DNA of 64,000 nt from Lindgomyces ingoldianus (Eukaryota; Ascomycota; Dothideomycetes; Pleosporales; Lindgomycetaceae), in assembly GCF_010093535.1 (NCBI RefSeq), contig NW_022985180.1:573943-637942 (forward strand), in the 5' to 3' direction. Position 1 is the stretch's first letter. Every line of letters begins with the position of its first letter. This document shows positions 1 through 12,044 of this stretch, piece by piece. The notes under the pieces are model-generated. The model did not search any database and was not told the DNA's origin. It saw nothing but the letters and a program-made list of their open reading frames with translations. Made by a program: the position numbers and the translations under genes.

Positions 1-140
1 TTACTAGGCGCTTCTAGTAATAGTAATTACTATTACTAGGTACTTATAGTAATAGTAATTACTATTACTAGGTGCTTATAGTAATAGTAATTACTTAGTA
101 ATTACTAAGTAATTACTATTACTAAAAAGTGGCAACCCTA
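1..140. mobile_element. Right end of a hAT-type non-autonomous element (cut by window start)
   Basis: The sequence is the right end of the same element that is seen whole at 13778-15032. It has repeats of a perfect palindrome (arm AGTAATAGTAA plus its reverse complement) separated by short spacers, then AGTGGCAACCCTA, matching the terminal inverted repeat GTGGCAACCCTG of the other copies with one G-to-A change. The left end lies outside the window, so the TSD cannot be checked. The element sits in the gypsy A copy that resumes at 141. The call rests on the two complete relatives in this window, both of which have 8-bp TSDs. Confidence 0.75.
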
Positions 141-2583
141 GTTTAATTTAACTTTAACTTAAATTACTAATAGTCTTTTAACTAGCTAAAAAAAGCCTTT
201 ACTAAAGCTTTAATACTCTGCTACTTTAACTTTAAACTACTAATACTTGTAGAAGCTAATGCTTTAGACTATGTAGTAGTAGGAGTTCTTTTCTAGACTA
301 AGCTAGACAGGACTATTAAGCCTATTACATACTTTTTAAAAAGAATAAGTTCTGTAAAAGGCAATTATAAGATCTACAACAAAGAATTACTTACTATAGT
401 ATACTGCTTTAAATAATAGCAACCTAAACTAGAAAGTGCAGCGCATCTAATATAGGTCTTATCTAACTATAAGAACTTGCAGTACTTTGTAACTATAAAA
501 TAACTTAGCTACTAATAAGCCTATTAGTTTAAATACTTATCTTATTTTAATTTTAAGATTACTTATTATTCTAGTTAAAATACAGGAAAACTAAATACTT
601 TTATAAGGTAATCCTAAGACATCCCTGCTTAAAAAGAAGTGTAAAAGGCTTAACACTAAACTTTGCTTTAACCTAAGCTATTTTTAAACCTTAACCTAAA
701 TAAAATAGATTAGACAATTAATTAAATTATTACTAATAAGTATTTAAATAATAAATTTATCTAAGAAACTTTAGACCTGCTTTAAAACAGCGCTAGTTAG
801 TTAAAGAAGGTAACACTAGCTAACTATAAAAACTAAAATAGTAAGCTATATTACTATAACTAACTTATAATTTTTAATTCTAATAAACTAAAAATTAAAC
901 TACTCTAAATTGTACATAACTTGCCTGTTAAAGGACACTTAGGCAGAGGAAAGACTCTTAACCTACTATAAAGAGAGTACTACTGGCCCCGCATGTTCTA
1001 TACTGTACGCTAATACGTATTATGTTGCTATACTTGCTATAAAGTAAAGGCCTTTTAAAAAAGGTATAATAGCCTACTTAAACTACTTCTAATCTCTAAA
1101 TAAGCTTAGAAAGATATATTAATTAATTTTATTATAAACCTACCCCTATTTAAAGAGTACATAAATATTATAGTAGTTATTAATTACTTAACTAAGTATT
1201 AACACTTAATACTATGTTCCTCTATAACTGCCTTTAATATAGCCTAGTTATTTTACTAATATGTATAAGTTTACTATAGCCTGCCTAACATAATTATATT
1301 AGACAGAGGTACACAGTTTGTCTTAGCCTTCTAGAACAAACTCTATAAACAGCTCTAAATTGTCCCCTATCTATCTACAGCTTTTTACCTAGAGACTAAT
1401 AGCTAGACTAAGAACGTAAACACTATAATAGAATAAGTCCTATAAGTGTACATAAACTACTAGCAGGATAACTAGGTAAAATAGTTAGCTATAGCATAGT
1501 TTAAAGCTAATAACATAATATCTAAATTAACATAAGTATCCCTATTTTTAGTAAACTATAGATACTACTTTTAAATAAGATTTAAACTACTTATAAATAC
1601 CCTCTAACTAACTTATTAATTTATATAAGTAATAGATGTAAATAGACTTATTAACAAAATTTAAAACATATTTAAATATGTTTATAAAAAGCTTATATAG
1701 GCTTAAGCTTTTTAATAAGAGTACATAAACTAATTTTAAACCTCTGCCCCTATGTATGCAGCTAGCAAGAAGGTCTAGCTAGACGCTAGAAATATCTAAA
1801 TAAACTAATAATTAAAGAAACTTAATTAGAAGAACCTTAGCCTCTTTATAGTAGCCTATATAGTCTTATTACATGCTTACTAATTAATCCTACCTAACAG
1901 CATAAAGATACACCCTGTGTTCTATGTATTGTTGCTGCGCTAAGTAGCTTCTAAATTTAACTATTTACTTAGACAGCTAAACCTACTACTTAAACCTATT
2001 ATTATAAATAATAAACTAGAATATATTATAGAAGACGTTAAATAGATCTAGTTTAATAAAAAAAAACATATTTATAAATACTTTATAAAATAGACTAGAT
2101 ACAACAAACTATTATAGGAACTTGCAGAAGCCCTATAAAAAAACTCTATAGTAACCTAATTCTACGCCTAATACCTATCTAAACTAAACCTGTACTCTAA
2201 CAAAGACAACTTAATGCTAGAACTACTAATGTAAAGGATTCCCTTCCTAATAAGAGAGGGGGTACTGTTATAGTATCCTCCCTAGATCCTAGACATAACT
2301 GTATTAGACGTGTACTAGAGTATTATTAGTGCACGTCTAACATAAATATAACATAACATAGATATAAACTTAAGCATAAACTGCTTTAACACTAACTAAA
2401 CCTAAAACAGGCTTAATTTATACTTAAAGTGCTTAGACTTCTAAGCTAAGTATTTAATTACTAATTTCCTTCTAAACCTTCCTGTTCCTTACACAATGTC
2501 TTGTACCTACTATAATACCTCACGTAGTAATTAAACTAGACCTCTGTGAAGCTCTATAACCTTACTCGTGCACAATCGTGACA
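141..2583 (+). mobile_element. Ty3/gypsy chromovirus A, 3' part, heavily RIPped
   Basis: This is the 3' part of a Ty3/gypsy element on the plus strand with all frames broken by TAA/TAG. Despite the stops, pol order can be read. An RNase H-like stretch is at about 230-600 (NYKIYNKELLTIVYCF, then a YKNLQYF segment). The integrase lies at about 890-1700 (zinc-binding HxLPVKGHLGRGKT region, then LDRGTQFV, the usual DRGxQF block). A chromodomain-like segment is at about 2010-2200, just before a purine-rich tract (AGAGAGGGGGTAC) and the 3' LTR. A full-length relative lies inverted at 40640-46302. The upstream part is beyond the window or displaced by the hAT insertion at 1-140. Inactive. Confidence 0.88.
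2266..2583 (+). repeat. 3' LTR of the first gypsy A copy
   Basis: A 318-base LTR beginning TGTTATAG and ending CGTGACA, directly after a polypurine tract at about 2253-2265. It matches, inverted, the LTRs at 40640-40958 and 45985-46302. Its inner (left) half carries C-to-T/G-to-A changes (TGTTATAG for TGTCACGG) while its outer (right) half keeps CTCGTGCACAATCGTGACA. Confidence 0.88.
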
Positions 2584-3014
2584 ATAAACATACTAAGCTA
2601 GTTTATGTAAACATAGCCTTAATTATACTTAGTGTGTAAAGAATTAGCTATATTAGCTATAAATGCTATTTAAAAGAAAATTCTTTATGTATATAGCTTA
2701 AGTATAGTTTTAATAATTACCTACTTTTTTTTATTACCTAGCTTTTATAATTTAGCTATAGAATTAGCTTATAAATGTTATTTAGTGCTATAGTTATTTA
2801 TTATCTTTTATAAGACTTTATATATAGCTATAGTATATTTTTTTAAGAGTTTTATGTCTTATTTAAAAGCTTAGAGTATAAGCTATATCTAACATTCTTT
2901 TAGCATATTTAAGTAGTGTTATAAAGAATGCATTAGTGTAAAAAAAGTAGTTTAGTAGGGTCTTAGTAAAAGTAAGCAACTTAGGTGTGTAAGCAACTTG
3001 CCTATAAAGTACGT
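2584..3014. mobile_element. Right arm of a TIR-C (Fot1/pogo-like) element cut by gypsy A
   Basis: The segment matches the right arm of the foldback element at 31061-32160, ending in the inverted repeat GCAACTTGCCTATAAAGTACGT followed by TA. Gypsy A inserted into it, so the left part of the TIR-C element must lie left of the gypsy copy, outside the window. RIPped; no open frame. Confidence 0.8.
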
Positions 3015-3190
3015 TAAATTATTGTTCTTAGTAAACTATATATAAGCTGTTATAACATAACTTTTTATAAAATGTTAAAATGTAAAAGAAATGTAAATTA
3101 TAATAGTTACACTTTATAAATAAACTTAAATGTTATGCTTACATTAAAACATACTAATAATCTAAGAAGTTACAACTATTAATTTAGCAA
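3015..3190. other. AT-rich stretch between transposon and gene block
   Basis: About 175 bases of AT-rich sequence with no match to the other elements that I can see. It is the transition from the RIPped block to the ordinary-GC block and gives the last codons of the reading frame at 3179-3481. Confidence 0.5.
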
Positions 3191-3481
3191 GTTGTAACGT
3201 ATTACGTACGGTTGGGAACGCTGACCAGGGCCGGAAGTATCGTGGCTATTAAGGAAGTTGGAGCCGTCGTATGAGGACTTTGGCCTGCCTTTAGCGTTCT
3301 CGACTTCGTCGGCAGAGTAGTGAGGACGGATGTGGAATTTTTCGGGTCGGGGACCTAGTTCGCCTTTGTAGTAGAGGATGCGGGTGATGATGAAGCCCAT
3401 GCAGAAGAAGTAGCCTAAGAAGAAGATGGTACCAAGCGAAAGGATGATTTGAGGGGCGTCGAGGAGCGGGAGAGAAAACAT
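3179..3481 (-). CDS. Small single-pass membrane protein, probably 3'-truncated
   Basis: A 100-codon frame from ATG at 3481. The N-terminus is hydrophobic, with one clear membrane segment at about residues 10-32 (IILSLGTIFFLGYFFCMGFI), then a basic, hydrophilic tail (LYYKGELGPRPEKFHIRPHY) rich in S, D, N and P. I do not recognise the family. Base composition is normal up to about position 3200 and then drops into the AT-rich block, so the last 9 or so residues (YVIRYNLLN) are encoded by transition sequence. The natural C-terminus may therefore have been replaced when transposons landed here or when RIP leaked outward. It could also be the first exon of a longer gene now lost. No introns are apparent. 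Confidence 0.5.
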   Translation of the reverse strand: MFSLPLLDAPQIILSLGTIFFLGYFFCMGFIITRILYYKGELGPRPEKFHIRPHYSADEVENAKGRPKSSYDGSNFLNSHDTSGPGQRSQPYVIRYNLLN

Positions 3482-4686
3482 GGTTGATATGGTAGGGGGA
3501 TAACGTAAATTTAGAAGTGCTTTTGGAAAAGAGAAATAATTTGATGGGATTTGGTGGGAACCCTGTAATTAAGGAATACGGCGATGCATGTATCTGAATT
3601 AAACAAATTGTGCCAGTTTGCAGCCCTACATTCAAAGCATCTGTCGTGACCAACGAAAAACGAACATATTGAAGCCGCATACGTGAATGAATATCAGAGA
3701 CGGGGGATTCACAAATCTCCCGGCATAAGGTTCTTAGAAGTCATTTTCCACACAACCCAAAAGATTTTTCCCAGGCTCTTGTGGATTTCGGCGAGGGAGC
3801 ATATACCGCAAATGTTTGAGGTTAAAGTCTTCCAAAGATATTTTGATACACTGCAGACCAAACTCCGAAACATTGGAGACATTTTCTCTGTCACGTTCCC
3901 GAACTCAGGTAGAAATTAGCATTCTCTCAACGATGTCCGCTCACTTGGGTGGTCTGCTTGATTATGAAACACGTTATTTAAATTTTTTTTTAAAAGTAGG
4001 TTAATTTATAGAGAAAATTCTAAAAGTCTCTTAGACATCTAATAAGAGAAACACTGGCTACATAGGTTAGAAACTGCTAACACTAAGGCTATACTCTGTT
4101 TAGAGTAGCGTCCTTAGTTCTGTCATCACCCCGGCTGAGCTAGCCGAGATAAGTATCAGGCGGGGTTCACAATCCCGCCTTTCCAATTCTGCTCTAGCTC
4201 AAATCTCCACTCACCTACTCTTCAAGCCAACCGCGAGACTGCCATCCGCTAACGATTGTGTCCAAAGAGCAAGGCGCATTTGGGCGTGCAACTATTGCTT
4301 TAATGGCTCACTGTTCATACAAATGGGACGCCACTAACGTCAGCTTACTGTCGCCTTTTTCGCTCCTCTAACCTTCCTGTCCATCGTCAAGGCTAACTGG
4401 GCTTTTATCTCGCCTACAACTCCACTCGGTGAGCCCCAAATGGCATCATTGAGCGATCCTCGCATTCATATTTAGCCTTGTGGCTCGCTGTTTCTTTCAG
4501 GCTTCCTTCTCTCCTGTTTCTTATTTTTCGACTTCTTCCATGCTTGTTTTCGATAGCCGCGTCTGTGTGACATTCTCTAAGTATAATCCCCAACGCCTCG
4601 TCCATTGCAGACAAAGGCTTGTGCAAAAAGCAACGCCAGCCTCACACCTCGCCTCGAGAGCGTCGCTCTTGTCAGCCTACAGCACC
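3482..4686. other. Intergenic region upstream of the DUF2235 gene
   Basis: Ordinary GC except for an AT-rich patch at about 3975-4100 that looks like a small decayed repeat remnant. Short frames here show no family features. A segment at 4135-4190 has a hairpin-like GGCGGGGTTC/AATCCCGCC resembling a tRNA T-arm but no anticodon arm, so no tRNA is called. The region would hold the promoter and 5' UTR of the gene starting at 4687. Confidence 0.5.
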
Positions 4687-6181
4687 ATGGCAGAGCCTTC
4701 CCTAAAACGACCCAAGAAACTCATCGCGTGTTGTGATGGTGGGTTCTTAGAAATAATACATACCCATATAGCCTACTAATCACCTCCAAAGGGACATGGA
4801 TGAACTCAGACAAGGGCTTCGTCAAAGGTTCCCTCTTCTCTGGGCCAGGACATCTCCAAACACCATCCAATGTTACCCGAATAGGCCGCGCTATTCTCCC
4901 CGAGGACCGTAACCACCACCCGCAAATCGTGTATTACCAGTCCGGAATTGGCAGCGGCAACACCACTATCGAGCGACTCGTAGGTGGAGGAACAGGCGAA
5001 GAATTGGAGAACATATAAGAGAAGCTTACTCATTTCTCGCCAACAATTACACCCACGGCGACTCGATATTCCTGCTCGGTTTTTCTAGAGGTGCATTCAC
5101 TGCCCGTAGTATCGGAGGCTTAATAGGCGGTGTCGGGCTGCTCACGAAGGACGGGCTCCCTTGGTTCTACCTCATTTTTAAAGATTGGGAAAACGCGGGC
5201 GTCCCCGAATACAAGCCCTTAATCCAGGACTTTATTCCGAATTTCTACATCGCCTCACCGCCACACGACATAGTTAACTACCTGAACAGCTACCGTGCCG
5301 AACTAATCAAACGGAATTTAACCCGTGAAGTCTCAATCCAAGCCATCGGCGTCTGGGACACGGTTGGTGCCCTTGGCATCCCCACACCCAAGCTCTTCCA
5401 GAAAATTGGACTCCCGGATTTCCTGCACGAGTACAAATTCCTCGACACCACTATCGACAACCACGTCAAGTACGCGTTCCACGCTCTCGCGCTAGACGAG
5501 CAACGTGCCTCTTACAGCCCCACAATCTGGGAACGTCCTCCCGGTTGCACAACCGTCCTTAAACAAGTCTGGTTCCCCGGCGTACATTCCAATGTCGGGG
5601 GTTCATATGACGACACCGGGATCGCCGATATCACGTTAGCATGGATGATGTCGAATCTAGCTCCCTGGATCGATTTCAATGAAATTTATATCCGGGACCA
5701 AAGCATGTTCAACCAATTCAATCTTGCAACAAAGAAGCATGAGCGGAGAGGATGGGCATTGGGGAAGATATACGATAGTTGCAAATTTCCCACAAATTTA
5801 TCGGGCAGGGAACCTCGGACGCCCGCTATGTATCACCAAATCGATTATTTTACGAATCAAGAGACAGAGCAGCCGTTGCGGGATACAAATGAGACAGTAC
5901 ACGCATCTGTCCATGCACGGATTCTAATGAATGGGACGTCGTATGAAGATGAAGGTCCCTATTTGCCAGAGGCGCTACAGGACTGGGATCTGGATAATGG
6001 GCAGCGGCATAGCAATCCTGATGGAAGTGAGCGACGGCAAACAAAACAAGTGAAATGGGTATACACAGGAAGTGATCCGAGATTTCAGGGAAAGATTATG
6101 CTTGAGGACCGGCTGGGCGATTTCGAACTCGATCTGCTACAGATGGATCCTGTTGCCTCGTCAGAGGTACTAGGTAGCTAA
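4687..6181 (+). pseudogene. DUF2235 alpha/beta-hydrolase gene with a 2-bp frameshift
   Basis: Encodes a DUF2235 protein (the family that includes Tle1-like phospholipases; function in fungi unknown). Exon 1 is 4687-4738, reading to KKLIACCDG. A 53-base intron (4739-4791, GT-AG, branch-like CTAAT at about 4775) joins to GTWMNSD in exon 2. Family marks follow in order: CCDGTW near the N-terminus; the nucleophile elbow GFSRGAFTAR (GxSxG) at about 5078-5107; GVWDTVGALG with the acidic residue at about 5350-5380; and WFPGVHSNVGGSY at about 5573-5611 with the likely catalytic histidine. The frame is broken at 5013-5020, where ATATAAGA stands for ATA+AGA: an extra TA makes a TAA stop after GEELENI, and REAYSFLANNY resumes two bases on. 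Without it the protein is about 480 residues, normal for the family. An intron that mends the frame (4984-5021, 38 bases) would be too short and would delete conserved residues. Either a recent pseudogene or an assembly error; the rest is intact. Confidence 0.85.
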
Positions 6182-6756
6182 AATTTTACAGTCAGTGGAC
6201 AGCGTTTGACACAGCCCTCGATAGAGCGCACTAGAGGATGCACCGGGCTTTGAAGTGAAAGTACGAGGCCTGAATGACTTTGCTTGATATTACAGAACAC
6301 CTCCGATACCAAAATAGTTGCCGGAGGTGCCTATTAAGAAATGCTATTGAAATTACAATCAACGAATCTCAAACATAGTCGCTGGGGCAACGTTTTCATT
6401 CTGATAACGCATGGCCTCTCCATTCATCATGCCACTAATATAGCATTCACCTAAAATTGCATAAGAATAGTATCTATCTTGATCTTACAAGCCTTTCTAA
6501 TCCTTCCTAACCTATCGTGTACAGATCTGTAAAAAAATTTTGGTATTTTCATTGTATTCGAGACCCTCTCTCTCGGTCACCTTAATTAATGACTTTATCT
6601 TTGCCGTCCTCCATCGGCGTATCTCAGTAGTAGCTTCGCTGCTCTTCTATGTTCCAGATGTGTAGTTAGCTCGTCCTGATAGCATGTTAGTTTTTTTGTT
6701 GGGCTGACCTCCCCTGGTGTATGCTTACCATCAATGTTACAAAGAGCGTTTGCTTC
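6182..6756. other. 3' flank of the DUF2235 gene
   Basis: Ordinary-GC sequence without a supported gene. It should include the 3' UTR of the DUF2235 gene. Confidence 0.45.
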
Positions 6757-7330
6757 TCACTCACGAAAGCGCCCGCCGGCACTCCCAGTGCTAGAAGGAG
6801 TGACTTTTCTCTCAAATCGAGGATTCACAATACCATCTGGTGCATCTGGGGGTTCAATATGTACGTCGTCAGACTGTCACTATTTCTCCTTCTTGGCTTT
6901 CTCCGCTTTCTTCTTTCGTTCCGTGTCTGGTCTTCTAGAGCTGCTTCAATATATGCGTAATGTAGTCAAGGTCCTGTTGCTTTCCATTCCCACTTCCCCC
7001 CCTTACTGGCTCTTCTCTTCCATCTTTCGTTCCACCTCCCCCTTCTCGCTGCTTTGACGACCTTTTAATGACGTCTTGTTTGAAGCACAAATTCGTATTC
7101 TAGCCAGTACACTTGTTTTATAAGGTTGTTATCCTTCTCAATTCCGTCTTCGCCCGGCTCCAATATGTTCTTAGATCCACCCTGTGTACCTCTATCACCA
7201 TACCACTTTTTGTCATTATCATTGTATCACCTCTTTTCTCTGCCATCATATCATTCCTAAAAGCCGTACGTGCACTTGCATACACTTTTTCCGATTCGTG
7301 TTCCCTACTTCTCCTGTGAGGCCATTTTCC
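6757..7330 (-). pseudogene. Possible decayed gene on the minus strand (unidentified)
   Basis: Reading the minus strand gives several protein-like stretches in different frames separated by stops: HESEKVYASARTAFRND (about 7270-7310), an acidic/basic KQREGGGGTKDGREEP stretch (about 7010-7060), EESGESQEGEIVTV (about 6885-6930) and DDVHIEPPDAPDGIVNPRF running to a TGA at 6757-6759. The composition (charged, GC-normal) is coding-like, whereas the plus-strand frames here are Ser/Phe/Leu-rich shadows. I do not recognise a family. It may be a frameshifted pseudogene or the remnants of exons; a chance pattern cannot be excluded. Confidence 0.25.
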
Positions 7331-7799
7331 CTTTCTATTATGTTTGACGGCCTACTTTAGGACTAGGAGTACCTAGATAGATACCAGGGATACTCCAATG
7401 ATGAGGTGTGTTCTACATGTGAAGAGGTGTCATGGATATCACTTGGCAAAACTTCCAGGCCTTAAGATCGGCAATAGACGTCCACAGTTCTGTTCCGCAC
7501 CGCACCAAGCCCGAACAAGATCTACTAGACTTCTCTTAGAGGGACCTAACTGTGCATTTAGGATATATTCACGCTATCGACAACATCATCCATATCATCT
7601 AATAGCAACATTTCTACGAATATGGACCGTACACGGCGCAAATCACCAACTCCAAGCTTATCACTCCACTGTTGGTCATATAGACATCTATATACAGCTG
7701 TGAAAGATGTTAATATTCACTGGAAGTTTAATACAGGCGAGACAAAGGATGAGAAGGGCGATGTTTAAGATGCTGTCAGAAAGGAAGGTGCGATCTAGA
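7331..7799. other. Intergenic sequence up to the AT-rich boundary
   Basis: Mixed-composition sequence with no supported gene. Homology to the gypsy D copies starts abruptly at about 7800. Confidence 0.4.
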
Positions 7800-9771
7800 G
7801 GTATATAAGTAATGTACTAGTAATTAGTAGGCTATAGTATGGCTAAATATGTCTTAGTACTAATAGTATTTAGATAGTAATTAAAAGTTTACTAATACTT
7901 TAGTTTTACATTTATTATTTAATAGTAAAGCTTACTTATTTTTAATTAAACACTTAATTTTATAAATAAAAGTTAAAAAGAACTTATTTATTTTTTATAT
8001 TAAAATAAAAAGCATTTGCTAAGATAAAAGTAATAGTAGAGAAATAAATATCTTTTAGACCTATTCTAGACTTTTTAATAGATAGGCAGATTAATAATTT
8101 AAGTGTCTTTAGACTATAGGTAATAGAAGAGCAGTATAATTTTAGTAGCCTTAGTAAACTCTTAATGTAGTTAATTATTAGGCTGTATAACTGCTAAATA
8201 TAGTCCTTTTTCTATAGTGTGTTATATTGTCTAATATCTAACTCTACTTCTTTGTTACACATAGGCTAGTTTAATTGCATAAGCAAGGGCAGTAAAAGTT
8301 TATAAGTAGTAGAATACTTATTAAGCTATATAATTTAATTCTTTTTTATATCTAGTTAGAGTTTAAAATAATATAACTATTTAATACTAATAATATAATT
8401 CTATAAGCTAAGGTTTATAATTATAAAGAGGTAGTTTTAGATGCTTCTACTATTAATTTACATGTGCAAGCAGATATACTAGTAAATAGAGACTTAGATT
8501 TAGTCTTAAAAACCCTTAACTATAACTTTAAAAAGTAAATGTTAAATAAAAACATAAAAGCATTAGAATAAAAACTTAGCAGTTATTAAGTTAATAAATA
8601 AAAAACTATGTGCACTAGTATTAACTAAAAAATTTAATTAAACTCTAATGCTTTTTAAGTATAAAATAGTAAAGACTTAAAAATGTTTTCTTTTAAATAA
8701 GTGTAATAAGTTAATATTTACTAAGTTATACTTATTTAAGCTTAAAATAAAAAGTTTTTTTAAGCATTTTTATTTTCTATTTAAAAAGAATCTATGTTAT
8801 AATTATTTATATTTATAAACTTTTTTTTTAGATTTTTATTACTTTACTTTAATTTCTTATACTCTAGAGATAAGATAATTACTAGTAAAATGTTTTAGTT
8901 TACTATAATTATAATAGTTACTAGAAGTTGTTTGTCTTTTAGAGGCAAGTGTCTAGCTAGGTTAATAGTAGGTAGCTAGGGTGGATTAGGGTACTAACAT
9001 AGGTGCAGGTTAGGGTGCACTAGAATAGTATACTGCCTTAGATATATTACTAGAAACTTTTTAAGATTAATCTATAATAAGTCTAATATTAGAATGTTAG
9101 GTGTAGTTAATAGTTTACTTTAAAATAGTAAAAGTGTTTGTTCTTTTTATATTATAAGCTATTAGGTAAGCTACTATTATCTTAAAAAAGCTCTTTTAAG
9201 TATGTTTAAAACCTAAGTTTAGTACTTTTAGGCTAGGTAGTATCTTTTTTTATAAGTAAAAAAAACTATTTTAACTTTAATATAAACCTTTTAATAGCAG
9301 CACTAATAAAGTAAGCTTTAAAAGTAAAAAAAAAAAAATTTTACTTATTTTTAAAGTTTAAAACACTTATTACGCCTTTATTTTTTATTACTAGTAATAA
9401 AGTAAGTTTATAAGAGCTTAATTATTTTTTTTATATTTCTAAACTAAAAGTTATTTAATTTAGCTAGGTATCTAGGCTCTAGGTATTCCTTTGTAATACT
9501 AGCAGTGTGTCCCTATACTAACACTATGTGTGCACGCTTACTCTAATAGTAATTTAAATTAATGTTAAGTCTATTTATAATAGAAGCTTACTATTATTTA
9601 AATATAGGTTCTTTACTATCTGTAAAGTTCTTAATTTTAAGCATACATTTAGTAAGGTAGCTTTAAGAGAGCTTAAAGGTGCCTAAAAAGTCTCTTACTA
9701 TTAATATAGTAAAAGTAATTTAAGGTATTATTAAGAGTAATTTAGTAGTTAGTAAGAGTTAATTAGAACTA

Positions 9772-11614
9772 ACATGGTCCACAAGCGAATGTTCAACACA
9801 AGCGAGTGTTCCGCCCTACTACTAAAACGCAGCTAACCTACTACTAACTGCAATGCATTAACAACTATACAATTAATTATCTTTAAAAGAGGCTAGAATT
9901 AACCTAGCTATTTAAGCTCTTAATAAAGACGTGTCTTTAACTAAGAGGCGCACTGCAGCACTTTATAATGTTAATTAAATAGCTCTCTGCTAATAACGCG
10001 CAGGGATAACTATGCAACGCGACTATACAGCTAACAACAAGAAGCTTACAAAGCTAGAAGAGAAGGTAATTATTAAGCATATACTTAATCTAGATTCCTA
10101 AGGATTTGCGCCTACTTTAGGTGCTGTACAAGAGATAGCTAACAAGCTTCTTACTAAGCGCAGCGCTCTACTAGCAGGTATTAACTGGCTATCTAACTTT
10201 GTTGTGTGTACGCTAGCAGTTAAAATCTACCTTAGCTAACTATATAATTACTAATAAGTAAAATATAAAGATCTAGTAATTATAAGTAAGTAGTTTAAGC
10301 TTATAGAGGCTATATAATTAAAGTATAGAATTATAAATTAGGATATGTATAATTTTAATAAGACAGGCTTTTAGATAGAGGTTATATTAAGCTAAATAGT
10401 TGTTACAGGCATAGATAGACGTAATTAGCTAAAGGCTATATAGCTAGGTAACTATAAATAGGTGACAGTTATTGCAGGCATTAACGCAGATAAGTAGGCA
10501 ATACCTTTATATATAATCTTTAAAGGCAAGCATTACCTATCTGCCTAGTATAAGGATAAAAATATACTAAAAAACTAGGCTATTAGTGTTAGTAATAACA
10601 GCTAGATAACTAATAAACATAAAATTACATAGCTAGAGCACTTTAATCTACACATAAAAAATTACTTAGTAGGCTTATAGTAGCTACTTATTTTTAATAG
10701 CTATAAGAGCTATTACTCTGTTAAATTCCTAAAGCTCTGTAAGCAAAGGCGTATTATAGCGCTCTGTATGCCAGCACACGCGTTACATATTCTACAGCTG
10801 CTTAACGTTAGCTGCTTTTTGCTGTTAAAGTGCGCGTATAGTACTAAGATTAGCTAGTTAATCTGCTACTAAATTAACTATATTAATAAGCTAACCTTTC
10901 TACTAGCCTTTAAGGCAGTATTTAGTTGCTTAATTATAATAGATAATATCTGCGCAGGCTTTAGAGCTATAGGACTAGTTCTATTTAACCTAAAGCTAGT
11001 GCTCTTAAAGCTTAATATACAGCTACCTAATTAGCTAGCTACTCTACTACTAAATACTGCCTAAGAAGAGGCTTAAACACCTAGTAATTTTTATAAAGTT
11101 AAGGCTTAGTTAACTTTACTATATAATTAGATTTAAAAGCATTAGAATTTATTTTCTTTTACTATGCTTAATCTAGTAAAGCAGCTAAGTAAGGGCGCTA
11201 CTAAGATAGCTTATATTGCTATTTTATAGCGCAATTAAGCAGCTACTCTAGAGAGGGCCTATAAGGCAGCTACAAAGCGTAAGCAGCGTAAAAAAAAGTA
11301 AATTTAAAAAAAAAAAACTCTAATAAGTTATTAAAGCTTTAAGTTAAGTACTTAGAAGCTTGCTAGTATAGTAGAAGGTAGCAAAATGCCTTAGGAGAAG
11401 TTAACTACTAAAAGCAGCGCAGCGCGCGCACAGCGCTGCAAGGGCTGCAACAAGCCTAGGCATAACTCTTATACATGCAAGGATATTAAATAATCTTATA
11501 GTAGTTTATTTTATATAGTATATTTTTGCGTTGTTAAATTAATAGTCTTTAAAGTTAAATTTAGTAGTAGGGCGGAACACTTGCTTGTGTTGAACATTCG
11601 CTTGTGGACCATGT
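9772..11614 (+). mobile_element. TIR-A Fot1/pogo-like DNA transposon, RIPped
   Basis: An 1843-base element with long terminal inverted repeats (ACATGGTCCACAAGCGAATG at the left; its complement with one or two RIP changes at the right) and a TA target duplication. The plus-strand translation, interrupted by stops, reads as a Fot1/pogo-type transposase: an N-terminal DNA-binding part (KLTKLEEKVIIKHILNLD), the first acidic block YNFNKTGF (usual form YNxDExGF), then IFNSYKSYYSVKFL and IALCMPAHALHILQLLNV, matching the GHxSHxS and LPPHxTHxLQPLDV blocks of the DDE domain. The empty site in the D fragment near 35056 (GACTAATAG) confirms insertion at TA. Inactive. Confidence 0.88.
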
Positions 11615-12044
11615 TAATAGTTTTTAATCTAGTTAGCTACTTAATTTATGCTTTTAATTAAGTAACTTAGTTTTTAAAAGCTATGCTACTAAAGTTTAAC
11701 TTTAAATTTAGTAAGTTTTTAGCTTTAGGTTCTATAAAAAAAGGTTTAGCTGTTAAAGTTAGTAGTTATTTAGCTTTTAGGTTTTTACTTTAGCACACTT
11801 TTTATAACTTTTCTAAAGGTAATTTTAATTATAAGAGATAAAAAGTTCTAAACTTAAAAGCTTTAGTTAATAAAAAGTCTCTAAAATTTTATTTATAATA
11901 ACTAAATAATTTAATATAATAGTGTGTAAAAACTATAACTTAAACTAAATTAGACACTTCTTAGAGTTAAACATAATTAAATAAATAATTAATATAATAT
12001 TATTAATAAGGCTATTACTAGCAAAAGTAAGTTTTCTAATATAA

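Noticed and set aside
4130..4200. tRNA-like T-arm (GGCGGGGTTC...AATCCCGCC) after a D-arm-like GGCTGAGCTAGCC
   Set aside because: The spacing leaves no room for an anticodon arm, the T-loop is one base too long and no acceptor stem pairs, so it is not called as a tRNA.
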